From positions 3,138,001 through 3,202,000 of the forward strand of contig NZ_RIBP01000004.1 in assembly GCF_007273535.1 (NCBI RefSeq): 64,000 nt of DNA, read 5' to 3'. Below the pieces are notes generated by a model that saw only the letters and a program-made list of their open reading frames with translations, searched no databases and was not told the DNA's origin. Shown piece by piece: positions 9,685 through 18,306 of the stretch. Both the position numbers and the translations under genes were made by a program. Within the stretch, counting starts at the first letter, position 1. Every line of letters starts with the position of its first letter. The DNA is from Niallia circulans. Its GTDB lineage: Bacteria; Bacillota; Bacilli; Bacillales; Cytobacillaceae.

Positions 9685-9688
9685 TCAA

Positions 9689-9949
9689 TTATGAAAGCTC
9701 ATTAACTTCATTGACAATATTTTTCAAATCACTTTGAAAAGTTTCAAGTTGTTGACGCTGATGCTCTGAAGCAACTTCTAACGCATTTTCAATTTGTTGA
9801 TATGTCTCATTAATCTCTTGCTTCAAATGCTTTAACTGATGGCCATAGCTTGCTGAGTCCTTCACGATACTTTCATATAAAGACTGAGTTTCAGTCATAT
9901 TATTTTGCGCAGCTTGAAATGCTTCTTGTTTATTACTTTGATAAAACAC
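9689..9949 (-). CDS. Small coiled-coil protein of unknown function
   Basis: 86 residues, acidic and glutamine-rich, with heptad-like spacing over most of its length (about 20-85), so probably a single long helix. The GTG start at 9947-9949 has AGGAGG eight bases upstream. It has no membrane segment or catalytic motif. It lies between citB and the spore gene sspP, where B. subtilis has sspO; this sequence is not SspO. A spore or stress role is only a guess from position. Confidence 0.7.
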   Translation of the reverse strand: MFYQSNKQEAFQAAQNNMTETQSLYESIVKDSASYGHQLKHLKQEINETYQQIENALEVASEHQRQQLETFQSDLKNIVNEVNELS

Positions 9950-10123
9950 TGTATTTCCTCCTATCTATTTTCACATCATTATTCGTTGTTGTCAGCAGGA
10001 AAGAAACCCTACAATTAAATTGCTCAAGCTCGTAGAAAAATATTCGGTATAAACAACTGATATTTCTCTCATTCTAATCAATGAAGGGCAAACTGCTTTT
10101 CAAATGCAAAGGAGATGAGAATA

Positions 10124-10267
10124 ATGAATAAAAACGACAGCAAAGACATGCGCAAAAACTCCCCTAAAGGCCATCATGGCGGTCAGCCAGAGCCTCTTAG
10201 CGGCAGTAAAAAAGTTAAAAACCGCAACCATACAAGACAAAAGCATAACAGCGGTCATGACCTTTAA
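10124..10267 (+). CDS. sspP: Small acid-soluble spore protein P
   Basis: 47-residue spore-core protein. The translated sequence contains [18 protein letters not shown] (13-30) and [11 protein letters not shown] (32-42), nearly the same as B. subtilis SspP (48 residues). The ATG has AAAGGAGATG seven bases upstream. Members are made in the forespore. The gene sits between citB and a cotM-like gene in the same relative orientation as in B. subtilis; sspO, usually adjacent, is absent. Confidence 0.93.
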   Translation: MNKNDSKDMRKNSPKGHHGGQPEPLSGSKKVKNRNHTRQKHNSGHDL

Positions 10268-10296
10268 TTCCAACGATTTACTATAAGAATCCTTCT

Positions 10297-10339
10297 CAGG
10301 CTGATGAAATCAGTTGTTCATCAGCCTGATACTTTTTTT
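10297..10339 (+). terminator. Terminator of sspP
   Basis: Perfect 12-pair stem CAGGCTGATGAA/TTCATCAGCCTG followed by TTTTTTT, 29 bases after the stop codon. Confidence 0.92.
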
Positions 10340-10394
10340 GTGCACATATATAAGCATCTAAGAATACATTGGTTCAAAAAAGGCGTGACATATA

Positions 10395-10700
10395 ATGAAT
10401 AATGATTATTCTGAGTGGTTGTCTGAATTTGGCTCACTTGTTAATTATTTAGACAAAACTGAATTTCAAGTTGATGTGTATGAAGCAGATACCTACTATT
10501 TGGTTGAAGGCTTGCTGCCGTTTGCAACAATGGAATCAATTTTACTTGATGTTAAAGAAAATTATTTAACAATCTCAGCAACAGACTTAGAAAATAATGT
10601 TAAAACGAGAACTGTTTACTTCCCAACAATTATTGAAGATAACAAAATAAGCTCTGTTTTTTCAAAAGGTCTTCTTGAAATAAAAATCAATAAAAACTAA
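10395..10700 (+). CDS. Small alpha-crystallin-like protein, CotM-type spore coat candidate
   Basis: 101 residues. The centre (about 22-95) has the alternating strand pattern of an Hsp20/alpha-crystallin domain: FQVDVYEADTYYLVEGLLP, then DVKENYLTISAT and a C-terminal GLLEIKINKN, the GxLxIxxxK end of the family. B. subtilis cotM, a coat protein of this fold (about 130 residues), lies in the same place next to sspP and citB, so this is the positional counterpart. The sequence is shorter than CotM. Without alignment it could be only a general small heat-shock protein. Confidence 0.65.
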   Translation: MNNDYSEWLSEFGSLVNYLDKTEFQVDVYEADTYYLVEGLLPFATMESILLDVKENYLTISATDLENNVKTRTVYFPTIIEDNKISSVFSKGLLEIKINKN

Positions 10701-10704
10701 CTGT

Positions 10705-11256
10705 TTAACCTTTTTGTTCCATCACTTTTTCCAGCGTATAATAAATGATGCCTTTTGCTTGATCGAGTCCTTTTTGCCAATGATAAAGCTCCTGATTATT
10801 ATTACCCTTTTGTTTATCAGCAAGGGCATAGAGCACTTCCTGCATCCACAAGATATCAATGGAACAAACATCTTCTTTGACTAACGATTCCTTTTTACGG
10901 TTTAATTTTAACCATTGCCTAAAAAATCTTTTGTTCTTATCACAGGGGATTTTTTCTATTTCCCCTTCCACTCCGTTTGTGCTGTCAAAGTAAAAACAAA
11001 ATAGGATAGTCAGCTCAGGATATAGCCTTCGATACGGAGGACGCTTAACAAGTCTACGATAATTGCTGATAACAGCTTTATCATTTTTCCTGGTTAAAGC
11101 TAAAATATAGCCGTAATAAGGATGATGTTTTCTTAAACGTAAATACAGCTCAATCCATTTACTGTTTCGTGATTTTTTTTCTGTATAATAAGCAAGCAAA
11201 AATAGACTTAGTATGAAAGCAAGGCATAATAATGCAGCTAAATAAATTCCCGTCAT
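10705..11256 (-). CDS. Single-pass membrane protein of unknown function
   Basis: 183 residues with one N-terminal hydrophobic segment (about 4-26) followed by a basic cytoplasmic domain rich in tyrosine and arginine. A double ribosome site GGAGGGAGGAGG precedes the ATG. The gene starts 15 bases after the stop of the MocR-type regulator and is probably cotranscribed with it. I do not recognise the family. The pairing suggests a role linked to the regulator's target pathway, but nothing in the sequence shows what. Confidence 0.75.
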   Translation of the reverse strand: MTGIYLAALLCLAFILSLFLLAYYTEKKSRNSKWIELYLRLRKHHPYYGYILALTRKNDKAVISNYRRLVKRPPYRRLYPELTILFCFYFDSTNGVEGEIEKIPCDKNKRFFRQWLKLNRKKESLVKEDVCSIDILWMQEVLYALADKQKGNNNQELYHWQKGLDQAKGIIYYTLEKVMEQKG

Positions 11257-11271
11257 CCTCCTCCCTCCTTT

Positions 11272-12672
11272 CTAACAATCTCCAAACCAAAGTGTCGCAA
11301 GACTATCTATCCCTTCTTTGATTTCCTCAACAGACAATCCTCCAAAACCTAAAATAATTGGACAATGACTTGCTGTCTGTTGTGTGTAGTAGCTCGCTGT
11401 GGAATAGACACCAATTGAATGATTCCAAGCATTCTCAATCAATTGAGCATGACTCCTGTCGTACACATTTATGAGAAGATGAAGGCCCGCTTTTCCACCG
11501 ATAATCTCAATTTTATTCCCCATATGTTTTTGTAAGGCGAAATTGAGTGCTTCGTATTTTTCTTTATAAATTTTTTTCATTTTCCGCAAATGCCGATCAA
11601 AATGGTCTCTCTCCATAAATAACGCTAATGCGTGCTGCAAAATAGGCGAGGCATTTTGTGAATCAAGAGATTGGTGTGAAAGCTTGTCAGATAATGCTTT
11701 GGGCAAAACCATATAACTGATGCGAATGGAAGGTAAAAATGACTTGGAAAAGGTGCCTGCATAAATGACTCTGTCATGGCGGTCCAGCCCTTTAAGACTG
11801 GCTATTGGTGCCCCTTCATAGCGAAATTCACTGTCATAGTCATCTTCAATAATATAGCTTTCTGTTTGTTCTGCCCATTTTAAAACTTGCAGCCTAGTTG
11901 CTGCTGGCATAATGGTACCAAGGGGAAACTGATGTGATGGAGTGATATAAGCAGTCTTACAGCCACTCGCCTTTAATGCTTGAACATCATAACCGAATTC
12001 AACTGAAACCGGAATGTGCCTAACATCGCAGCCAGCACTAATGAATGTTTGTTTCACTCCATCATAACCGGGATTTTCCATCGCAACCGTGACTTTTTGA
12101 TCAGAAAAAAGCGAAACAATTTTCCTAATAAGCTGATTTGTTCCAGCTGAAATAACAATATCCTCATAATTGCATTTAATTCCTCGTGACCGGTACAAAT
12201 AGGTGGCAATTTGTTGTCTTAGAAATACGCTGCCTTGTTTATTTCCATACAGCAAAACTTCCTTACCAGCAATTTCTAAACTGTCTTGCAGGCATTTTTT
12301 CCATATTTTCATCGGAAAATGCTCTAAATCAACATCTCCATATTGAAAATCAAATTGCATTTCTACTGGAACAGTATGTACCTTTTCTGCATGCTGCAGC
12401 ATTCTATTATTTGAAACGGGCAGAAATTCAAGGTTTGGGACAACCCAATATCCTTTTTTTAATCTGCTTTCAATATACCCTTCTGCCACAAGCTGCTGGT
12501 ATGCCTCATTAACGGTGTTTTTACTGATTCCTAATGAAACAGACAATGCTCTGACAGAGGGAAGCTTTGTTCCTTCCTTCAAATTGCCACTGTGCATTTC
12601 ATTTCTGTAGAACTCGTAAAGCTGTTTATAAATAGGTGTTTTACTATCTTTTTCAATAAAGCAGGAAACCAT
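11272..12672 (-). CDS. MocR/PdxR-type transcription regulator (GntR HTH + aminotransferase domain)
   Basis: 466 residues. The N-terminal winged helix has the GntR signature TKLPSVRALSVSLGISKNTV (about 34-53). It is joined to a class I aminotransferase-like domain from about residue 95, with EDDYDSEFRYEG and the PLP lysine in GTFSKSFLPSIRIS. In this family PLP or an amino acid acts as effector. The ATG at 12672 with AGGAG seven bases upstream is preferred over an ATG 45 bases earlier that lacks a ribosome site. It is divergent from a flavoprotein of the pyridoxamine oxidase fold, a typical target arrangement, and is followed by a membrane protein gene. Confidence 0.88.
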   Translation of the reverse strand: MVSCFIEKDSKTPIYKQLYEFYRNEMHSGNLKEGTKLPSVRALSVSLGISKNTVNEAYQQLVAEGYIESRLKKGYWVVPNLEFLPVSNNRMLQHAEKVHTVPVEMQFDFQYGDVDLEHFPMKIWKKCLQDSLEIAGKEVLLYGNKQGSVFLRQQIATYLYRSRGIKCNYEDIVISAGTNQLIRKIVSLFSDQKVTVAMENPGYDGVKQTFISAGCDVRHIPVSVEFGYDVQALKASGCKTAYITPSHQFPLGTIMPAATRLQVLKWAEQTESYIIEDDYDSEFRYEGAPIASLKGLDRHDRVIYAGTFSKSFLPSIRISYMVLPKALSDKLSHQSLDSQNASPILQHALALFMERDHFDRHLRKMKKIYKEKYEALNFALQKHMGNKIEIIGGKAGLHLLINVYDRSHAQLIENAWNHSIGVYSTASYYTQQTASHCPIILGFGGLSVEEIKEGIDSLATLWFGDC

Positions 12673-12780
12673 CCTCGCTCTCCTATCTGTACCAGTATTT
12701 TTTTCATAATCTGGCACTTTTTAATATGACTATGTTTTTTTACAATGATTCTAACATAAAGAAAAAGGAGAATGAGACAC

Positions 12781-13326
12781 ATGGAGCAAATAAGACAGAA
12801 AAAACTGGCATGGACAGATGAAGAACAAATAAACGACTGCTTGAGCGTATGCAGAACTGGCTATCTTGGACTTAGTGACGGAATGGAGCCTTACGTGGTT
12901 CCACTTAATTATGTATGGCATAACAAGTCGATTTACTTTCACGGTGCAGATGAAGGAAGAAAGATAAGAATCATCGAATCAAATGCTGCTGGCTGCTTCA
13001 CTATTTGCGAAGAGCTTGGCACGATGAGCGATCCAGTTCCTGCAAAAACAGACACTGCCTATTGGAGCATAATGGCATTCGGTCATATCGAAAAAGTGAC
13101 AGATAAAGAGGAAGCAAGAAATAGCATGCAAGCATTGCTGAATAAATATGTGCCAGGCTATTATGACAAACCGCTTGCCTCGGCTCATTTAGAAAAATAC
13201 CGCTCATCACTTGGCAGCAAAACAGCCATTTATAAGCTGTCTCCTTCTACATTAACGGCTAAAGAAAACCCGCTAAATGAAAAGGCGCGATTCACAGCGG
13301 GCAGGACGATTTCATTGGATTTATAA
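12781..13326 (+). CDS. Pyridoxamine 5'-phosphate oxidase-fold flavoprotein (NimA-like)
   Basis: 181 residues of the split-barrel flavin-binding family that includes nitroimidazole-resistance proteins. Visible pieces are CRTGYLGLSDGMEPYVVPLN (about 23-42), NKSIYFHGADEGRKI and a FTICEE strand. The ATG at 12781 has AAAGGAG ten bases away; an earlier ATG at 12772 would overlap that site. It is divergent from the MocR regulator, which probably controls it. The substrate is unknown: flavin- or F420-type reductase activity and PLP-related chemistry are both possible. Confidence 0.8.
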   Translation: MEQIRQKKLAWTDEEQINDCLSVCRTGYLGLSDGMEPYVVPLNYVWHNKSIYFHGADEGRKIRIIESNAAGCFTICEELGTMSDPVPAKTDTAYWSIMAFGHIEKVTDKEEARNSMQALLNKYVPGYYDKPLASAHLEKYRSSLGSKTAIYKLSPSTLTAKENPLNEKARFTAGRTISLDL

Positions 13327-13459
13327 TGAAAATAATAGAAATGAAGGAACTAGTCTAGTTTTCTGTTCATTATTTTAGTATTATGAAGAGATGGATACTG
13401 CCATTCATTGGCGATTTGTCTCATACATGTACTTTATAGTGAAGTGAGGAAATAAACTT

Positions 13460-15010
13460 ATGTTATTAAATGTGGAAAATTTAAGTCATACATTTGGAGA
13501 TAGAACTTTATTTAAAGATGTCTCCTTCCGTTTACTTGCAGAGGACCATGTCGGTCTAGTTGGGGCTAACGGTGTTGGTAAATCAACATTAATGAATATT
13601 ATTACAGGACAATTAATTCATGATGCCGGCAGAGTCGAGTGGATTCCTTCTGTTCATTACGGTTACTTGGATCAGCATACAGTGCTTACACCAGGAAAAA
13701 CAATCCGCGATGCATTAAAGGATGCTTTCCTTCCTCTATTTAAAGAAGAAGAAAAGCTAAATGAAGTAACAGCTAAAATGGGTGACGCTACACCAGAAGA
13801 GCTGGAAGAATTACTGGATGAAATGGGTGTAATCCAGGATAAGCTGGATGCTGGCGGTTTTTATACACTTGATATAAAAATTGAAGAAGCAGCCCGCGGT
13901 TTAGGTCTTGACGCCATTGGACTTGACCGTGACGTATCAGCATTGAGCGGTGGGCAAAGAACAAAGGTTCTGCTTGCAAAGCTATTGCTAGAACAGCCGC
14001 AAGTTCTATTGCTGGATGAGCCGACAAACTATCTGGATGTGGAGCATATTAGATGGCTTTCCTCTTACTTAAAGGAATATCCATATGCCTTTATTTTGAT
14101 TTCCCATGATACTGAGTTCATGAACCAAGTATCAAATGTTATCTTCCATCTTGAATTTTCGAAGCTGACAAGATATACAGCAAGCTATGATAAATTCCTT
14201 GAGCTTGCGGAAATCAACAAAAATCAGCATTTGAACGCATATGAAAAACAAAAGGATTTCATTAAAAAACAAGAGGATTTCATTTCTAAAAACAAAGCGA
14301 GATACTCTACAACCGGACGAGCAAAAAGCCGTCAAAAGCAATTGGATCGTCTTGAGCGCATTGACAGACCGGAAACTGCTTTAAAGCCGACATTTGAGTT
14401 CAAAGAATCTCGCGGCAGCAGCCGTTATGTTTTTGAAGGAACAGACTTTGAAATTGGTTACGCAGACCCGCTGTTACCGAAGATGTCCGTTACGATTGAA
14501 CGTGGTGAAAAGATTGCGGTAGTCGGCTGTAACGGTGTTGGTAAATCAACATTGCTTAAAACAATGCTTGGCAAAATCAATCCACTTAGTGGAAAAATCG
14601 AGCGTGGAGATTTCTTGTATCCTTCCTATTTCGAACAGGAAGTAAAAGCAGGCAATTTAACTCCTATTGAAGATGTTTGGAACTCTTTCCCAAGCATGGA
14701 TCAGCACCAAGTTCGTGCTGCACTTGCAAGATGCGGGTTGAAAAACGAGCATATTTCACGACCTCTTAACCAGTTGAGCGGTGGCGAACAAGCGAAAGTC
14801 CGCTTATGCAAGCTATTAATGGAAGAAAGCAACTGGCTGCTATTCGATGAGCCAACAAACCACTTAGATATTACGGCTAAGGAAGAATTGAAAAGAGCAC
14901 TAAAAGCTTATAAAGGTACCGTTGTTCTCGTTTGCCATGAACCTGACTTTTATGAAGATTGGGTAACAAAGGTTTGGAATGTAGAAGAATGGTCTAACCA
15001 AAATAACTAA
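13460..15010 (+). CDS. ABC-F family ATPase (YfmM-like)
   Basis: 516 residues, two ABC domains and no membrane segment. Domain 1 has Walker A GANGVGKS (35-42), signature LSGGQ (162-166) and LLLDEPTN (183-190). Domain 2 has GCNGVGKS (356-363), LSGGE (439-443) and LFDEPTNHLD (461-470). The charged linker around 245-305 is the P-site tRNA interaction arm of ribosome-acting ABC-F proteins. Length and sequence fit B. subtilis YfmM (518). It probably works on ribosomes in translation or antibiotic protection rather than in transport. A leader of about 130 bases precedes it, but I could not identify an attenuator. Confidence 0.9.
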   Translation: MLLNVENLSHTFGDRTLFKDVSFRLLAEDHVGLVGANGVGKSTLMNIITGQLIHDAGRVEWIPSVHYGYLDQHTVLTPGKTIRDALKDAFLPLFKEEEKLNEVTAKMGDATPEELEELLDEMGVIQDKLDAGGFYTLDIKIEEAARGLGLDAIGLDRDVSALSGGQRTKVLLAKLLLEQPQVLLLDEPTNYLDVEHIRWLSSYLKEYPYAFILISHDTEFMNQVSNVIFHLEFSKLTRYTASYDKFLELAEINKNQHLNAYEKQKDFIKKQEDFISKNKARYSTTGRAKSRQKQLDRLERIDRPETALKPTFEFKESRGSSRYVFEGTDFEIGYADPLLPKMSVTIERGEKIAVVGCNGVGKSTLLKTMLGKINPLSGKIERGDFLYPSYFEQEVKAGNLTPIEDVWNSFPSMDQHQVRAALARCGLKNEHISRPLNQLSGGEQAKVRLCKLLMEESNWLLFDEPTNHLDITAKEELKRALKAYKGTVVLVCHEPDFYEDWVTKVWNVEEWSNQNN

Positions 15011-15022
15011 TGTTTGATAAAA

Positions 15023-15097
15023 ACTATCAATGATGAATTATTTTATGATGGATAAAATTCCATTCATAAGAATATTCATTATATGATAGTTTTTTTT
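15023..15097 (+). terminator. Terminator of the ABC-F gene
   Basis: Outer stem ACTATCA/TGATAGT (15023-15029 with 15084-15090), a helper pairing ATGAAT/ATTCAT inside, then TTTTTTTT. The loop is unusually long. Confidence 0.65.
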
Positions 15098-15125
15098 GCC
15101 TAAAAATGCGGCAAGGAGGTGCAAC

Positions 15126-16148
15126 TTGTTTTTCTTTGGACGAATTTGGAAAGTCATCATTAACTTTAGCTTTACGGCAATTCTACTTATTACCTTTGGA
15201 GTAATCTTAAGTGCTGCATGGTTTTTTCGCCTTTTGGAGCCCGCAACCTTTCCAAGCTATTTCGACAGCTTATGGTTTACATTGGTCACTTCCACAACAG
15301 TTGGTTATGGAGACTATTACCCTACCTCCATATCCGGTCGTATATTCGCGATGGTCTTTTTTGTGTATGGAATCATGACCCTTACTGTGTTTATTGGAAA
15401 AATTCAGCAAATGCTTTCTGACTATAAAAGGCTGAAGGAGGAAGGAAAATTGGACTATAAAAAAGATGGTCATGTAATTTTTATAGGATACGGCAAGAAA
15501 ACAGCCATTGCCATTAAGGAGGTAAAAAGCTCAAATTTGAAAATGCCAATCGTGCTGATAGACAGCAAGCTTGATAAGAACCCTTACAATGAAGATTATG
15601 TGTTTTTTATTAATGGAAATCCAGCAGAGGACGAAACATTGTTAAAAGCAAACTTACCAGTTGCAGAGCGTGTTTTTATTTTTTCAGATGAAGCAATAGA
15701 AAATGATTTAGCGGCAGACGGAACAACAGCTTTGATTGCATTAGGTGTTGAAGACCTGTCCAATGAATATTCGGTTAATATGCATACAACAGTTGAAATT
15801 CGCAAGGCTTCCCACAAGCCGCGTTTTAAGCATGCAAATGTCGAAAGATTCGTTTATTCTTATGAGTCGGTTGGACTTTTGATTGCTAGAGAATGCTTGC
15901 ATTCTGGCAGTGCCACTTTATTAAATGATTTGCTCTCAAATGACAGAGGTTCAGACTGGCATCAAATTATCGCCAAAGAAGAATGGAAAACATATAAAGA
16001 TGCTGCAGTGGGCGTATTCTCATTAGGCGCAACACTCATTGCCGTTAATGATGATTTAGATGTCGCAACAAAAGCAAAAGAGCCTCTCCCGATTGATGCG
16101 ACATTGACAATTGTTTGCAGTGGAACGACGAAAGCAAATTTTAAATAA
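15126..16148 (+). CDS. Potassium channel with RCK domain (YugO-like)
   Basis: Two-transmembrane K+ channel of 340 residues: segment 1 about 12-35, pore helix and selectivity filter TTVGYGD (57-63), segment 2 about 72-92. A cytoplasmic RCK/TrkA-N domain begins at HVIFIGYGKKT (about 114) with a GxGxxx nucleotide loop. The TTG at 15126 is chosen because AAGGAGGT lies six bases upstream; the frame continues 10 codons further up without a ribosome site. In B. subtilis the homologue YugO releases K+ for electrical signalling in biofilms. Genes on both sides are unrelated. Confidence 0.9.
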   Translation: MFFFGRIWKVIINFSFTAILLITFGVILSAAWFFRLLEPATFPSYFDSLWFTLVTSTTVGYGDYYPTSISGRIFAMVFFVYGIMTLTVFIGKIQQMLSDYKRLKEEGKLDYKKDGHVIFIGYGKKTAIAIKEVKSSNLKMPIVLIDSKLDKNPYNEDYVFFINGNPAEDETLLKANLPVAERVFIFSDEAIENDLAADGTTALIALGVEDLSNEYSVNMHTTVEIRKASHKPRFKHANVERFVYSYESVGLLIARECLHSGSATLLNDLLSNDRGSDWHQIIAKEEWKTYKDAAVGVFSLGATLIAVNDDLDVATKAKEPLPIDATLTIVCSGTTKANFK

Positions 16149-16156
16149 GCCATTTA

Positions 16157-16194
16157 AAGAGGGCTGCTTTATACTACATATCCTTTGCCCTCTT
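16157..16194. terminator. Weak hairpin between convergent kch-type and hmoA genes
   Basis: Eight-pair stem AAGAGGGC/GCCCTCTT with a 22-base loop and no strong T run on either side. It overlaps no coding sequence. Confidence 0.4.
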
Positions 16195-16196
16195 CG

Positions 16197-16532
16197 TTAA
16201 TTTGTTTCTGTATGCTGTTTTCCTTTTTTAACTGCTTTTAATTCATACTTATCGACCTTAACAGAGATAATATGATCTGGCTTTGGCTTGCCAATATTTT
16301 TTCGGTGTCCCTCAATATGGGCAGGACTCTTCTCCCAATTCTTCCAAGCCTCTTCAGATTCCCATCTAAAAATAAGTAATACTTCCTCATCACCACGGCG
16401 GACTTTCTTCACATAAACACTGACATCAACAAAGCCTTCCTGCTCCTCCACAATGCCACCTTGGCTGAACTTATTAACAACAAGATCAGAAGTTCCTTCT
16501 TTCACAATCATAGTTCGCGTGATTACAAACAT
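16197..16532 (-). CDS. hmoA: Heme-degrading monooxygenase
   Basis: 111-residue dimeric alpha/beta-barrel (ABM/IsdG fold) protein that opens heme and frees iron. It is very similar to B. subtilis HmoA (YetG), with RRGDEEVLLIFRWESEEAW near 45-63 and KPKPDHIIS near 83. W66 and H76 sit at the places of the conserved tryptophan and heme-ligand histidine of IsdG proteins. Transcription should start from a consensus promoter that carries a Fur box in its spacer, so expression is expected under iron limitation. Confidence 0.92.
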   Translation of the reverse strand: MFVITRTMIVKEGTSDLVVNKFSQGGIVEEQEGFVDVSVYVKKVRRGDEEVLLIFRWESEEAWKNWEKSPAHIEGHRKNIGKPKPDHIISVKVDKYELKAVKKGKQHTETN

Positions 16533-16567
16533 ATATCTCTCTCCAATCCATCTTTTAATATATTTTT

Positions 16568-16596
16568 ATTCTATTGATAAAGATTATCATTGTCAA
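16568..16596 (-). promoter_or_regulatory. Consensus sigma-A promoter of hmoA
   Basis: Minus strand TTGACA (16591-16596), exactly 17 bases, then TAGAAT (16568-16573). It lies 36 bases upstream of the hmoA start codon. Confidence 0.85.
16575..16589. promoter_or_regulatory. Fur box
   Basis: TGATAAAGATTATCA matches the 7-1-7 Fur consensus TGATAATNATTATCA at 14 of 15 positions. It lies wholly in the 17-base spacer of the hmoA promoter, so bound Fur would exclude RNA polymerase. Confidence 0.88.
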
Positions 16597-16723
16597 TTAA
16601 TAACCCATCTGCCGTCTCTACTTCCCGTATTTTTCATTACGCTCGCTTTTTTTTGGAAATACTGTATGTTTTTTCAATGACAGCAAATAATACCAATAAT
16701 TAGATTTATTGGAGGTCTTTGCT

Positions 16724-17686
16724 ATGATAAGAGGTATAACTCTTTTTACACTTGCCTGCTTGTTATTACTCATGAATCCGGTTGGTGCATTCGCTGCACC
16801 AACAAATGAGGAGGTCAGCCAGCTTGCCAAATCGCTTGGATGGACTACTGATGATTTGGAAAACTATTTAAGCGATAAAGAGCTTTCTTTAGAGCATTTT
16901 GATTCAATCGAAAGTTTGAAGGATTATCTGGGCACACCCATCACACCTGATAATTTAAATAAATTGCTGAAAAACTATAATATGACACAAGAAGAATTGG
17001 ACATTTTGCTGACTGGTTTCAATGAAACTGTTCAAGATTATTGGTTCATAGAGGATTTAGATGTAGCAATTGACTTTTATCAAAATCATGAAGAGCAAAT
17101 GCAAAATTTAGAGGCATTTTTGCTGAATGTTGGAATGACAGAAGACGAAACGGCTAGTTTATATCAGCATTTTAAAAAGCTCGACAAACAAGCTCTTGCC
17201 AATAATATTTCTGGCTGGAAAGAAAAACTACAAGCTTTCGCTACGATGGATCAGGAAGAGCAACTCACTAATGCTAGTAAGGAAAACTTATTGTCAATTT
17301 GGAAAAATGTCAGCAAACAGCTTGAATTAACCCCTGTTTTTTATGCTGTGGACGATAATGGCAATAGAAATGAAATTGCACTCGATGAATTTATGCAAGC
17401 GCCACAATATGACACGGTAGCGTTAGAGATTTACGACAGCAACGATGCTTTGCTTGTAGATACCGTTATCTCTCCGGAAAAACTAACGAGCGGATTTGCC
17501 GTAGCCGCAGCAGACAAAGTCGTAAATTTGGCTGAACTAAGCGGAAACTTAACAACACTTTATGATTCACAGCTTCCGAACACTGCATCTTTTGTCCCTT
17601 TATTTTTATTTGCAGGATATTTATGCATATTAACAGGCTGCATCATGCTGTTACGGAATAAGAGCAAAAAGCTTTATGAAAAGTAG
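16724..17686 (+). CDS. Acidic cell-wall surface protein with LPNTA sortase signal
   Basis: 320-residue secreted protein. The signal peptide is residues 1-24 with cleavage expected after GAFA. The body is acidic and helical, with repeated short units of the form LxxYNMTQEELDILL. The C-terminal sorting signal is LPNTA at about 284-288, a 21-residue hydrophobic stretch and a basic RNKSKK tail. It fits the family of processed acidic surface proteins encoded next to class D sortases. The ATG at 16724 has GGAGGT seven bases before it. The next gene, the sortase, overlaps by 11 bases. Its function at the wall is unknown. Confidence 0.85.
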   Translation: MIRGITLFTLACLLLLMNPVGAFAAPTNEEVSQLAKSLGWTTDDLENYLSDKELSLEHFDSIESLKDYLGTPITPDNLNKLLKNYNMTQEELDILLTGFNETVQDYWFIEDLDVAIDFYQNHEEQMQNLEAFLLNVGMTEDETASLYQHFKKLDKQALANNISGWKEKLQAFATMDQEEQLTNASKENLLSIWKNVSKQLELTPVFYAVDDNGNRNEIALDEFMQAPQYDTVALEIYDSNDALLVDTVISPEKLTSGFAVAAADKVVNLAELSGNLTTLYDSQLPNTASFVPLFLFAGYLCILTGCIMLLRNKSKKLYEK

Positions 17687-18266
17687 ATCTGTCACCTTGT
17701 CTGTATGTGCTTATACCTTAATTGTGGTTGGCATGGCCTTTGTTATTTCTAATTCAGTCAATTTGCTGCATGCAAACAGACCGCTTAACTCTGTGTCTGC
17801 CTATGATCCAAAAGAGGTTATTTCTAACTCTGCCAAAAGCACGTCGCCACAAGAAGGTGATGTGTTCGGCATCCTGATTGCACCTAAGCAAAACAAAGAA
17901 GTAACGATATTTGAAGGAACAGACTCCTCTACTTTAGCAAAGGGTGCTGGCCACTTTTCAGGCAGTGCATACCCTGGTGAAAGCAATAATACGGTAATAT
18001 CAGGGCATCGGGACACGTATTTTCGGTTTCTAAAGGATGTAGCCAAAAATGATCGGATTATCCTGCAAACAAGTAGTGGAACATTCACCTATAAGATTCG
18101 TAAAACAGAGGTGGTATCTGCCTCAGCTGAAAATATAGTAACACCAAAAAGCAGACCTGTTTTAACATTAACGACATGCTATCCATTTTACTTTATTGGT
18201 GACGCACCAGAACGCTTTATCGTGACAGCTGATCTTATTCAAAAAGACATGTCTACAGCCAGATAG
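17676..18266 (+). CDS. srtD: Class D sortase
   Basis: Membrane-anchored transpeptidase of 196 residues that cuts an LPxTA signal and links the protein to peptidoglycan. There is one N-terminal membrane segment (about 8-28), then the sortase barrel with catalytic H111 in SGHRDT, C168 in LTTCYP and R180 in PERFIV. It resembles B. subtilis YhcS. It overlaps the end of the LPNTA protein gene and lacks its own good ribosome site, so translation is probably coupled and this is likely a dedicated enzyme-substrate pair. Confidence 0.92.
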   Translation: MKSRSVTLSVCAYTLIVVGMAFVISNSVNLLHANRPLNSVSAYDPKEVISNSAKSTSPQEGDVFGILIAPKQNKEVTIFEGTDSSTLAKGAGHFSGSAYPGESNNTVISGHRDTYFRFLKDVAKNDRIILQTSSGTFTYKIRKTEVVSASAENIVTPKSRPVLTLTTCYPFYFIGDAPERFIVTADLIQKDMSTAR

Positions 18267-18270
18267 CTTA

Positions 18271-18306
18271 TGATAACCTGCTTTTTTTGCAGGTTATCAA
18301 TTTTTT
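18271..18306. terminator. Bidirectional terminator between sortase and methyltransferase genes
   Basis: Eleven-pair stem TGATAACCTGC/GCAGGTTATCA with loop TTTTTTT, then TTTTTT on the plus strand. It overlaps the last codons of the convergent methyltransferase gene. Confidence 0.88.

Noticed and set aside
9494-9688. 64-codon frame downstream of citB's upstream region (minus strand)
   Set aside because: It contains the hairpin at 9652-9675, has no ribosome site and an implausible composition.
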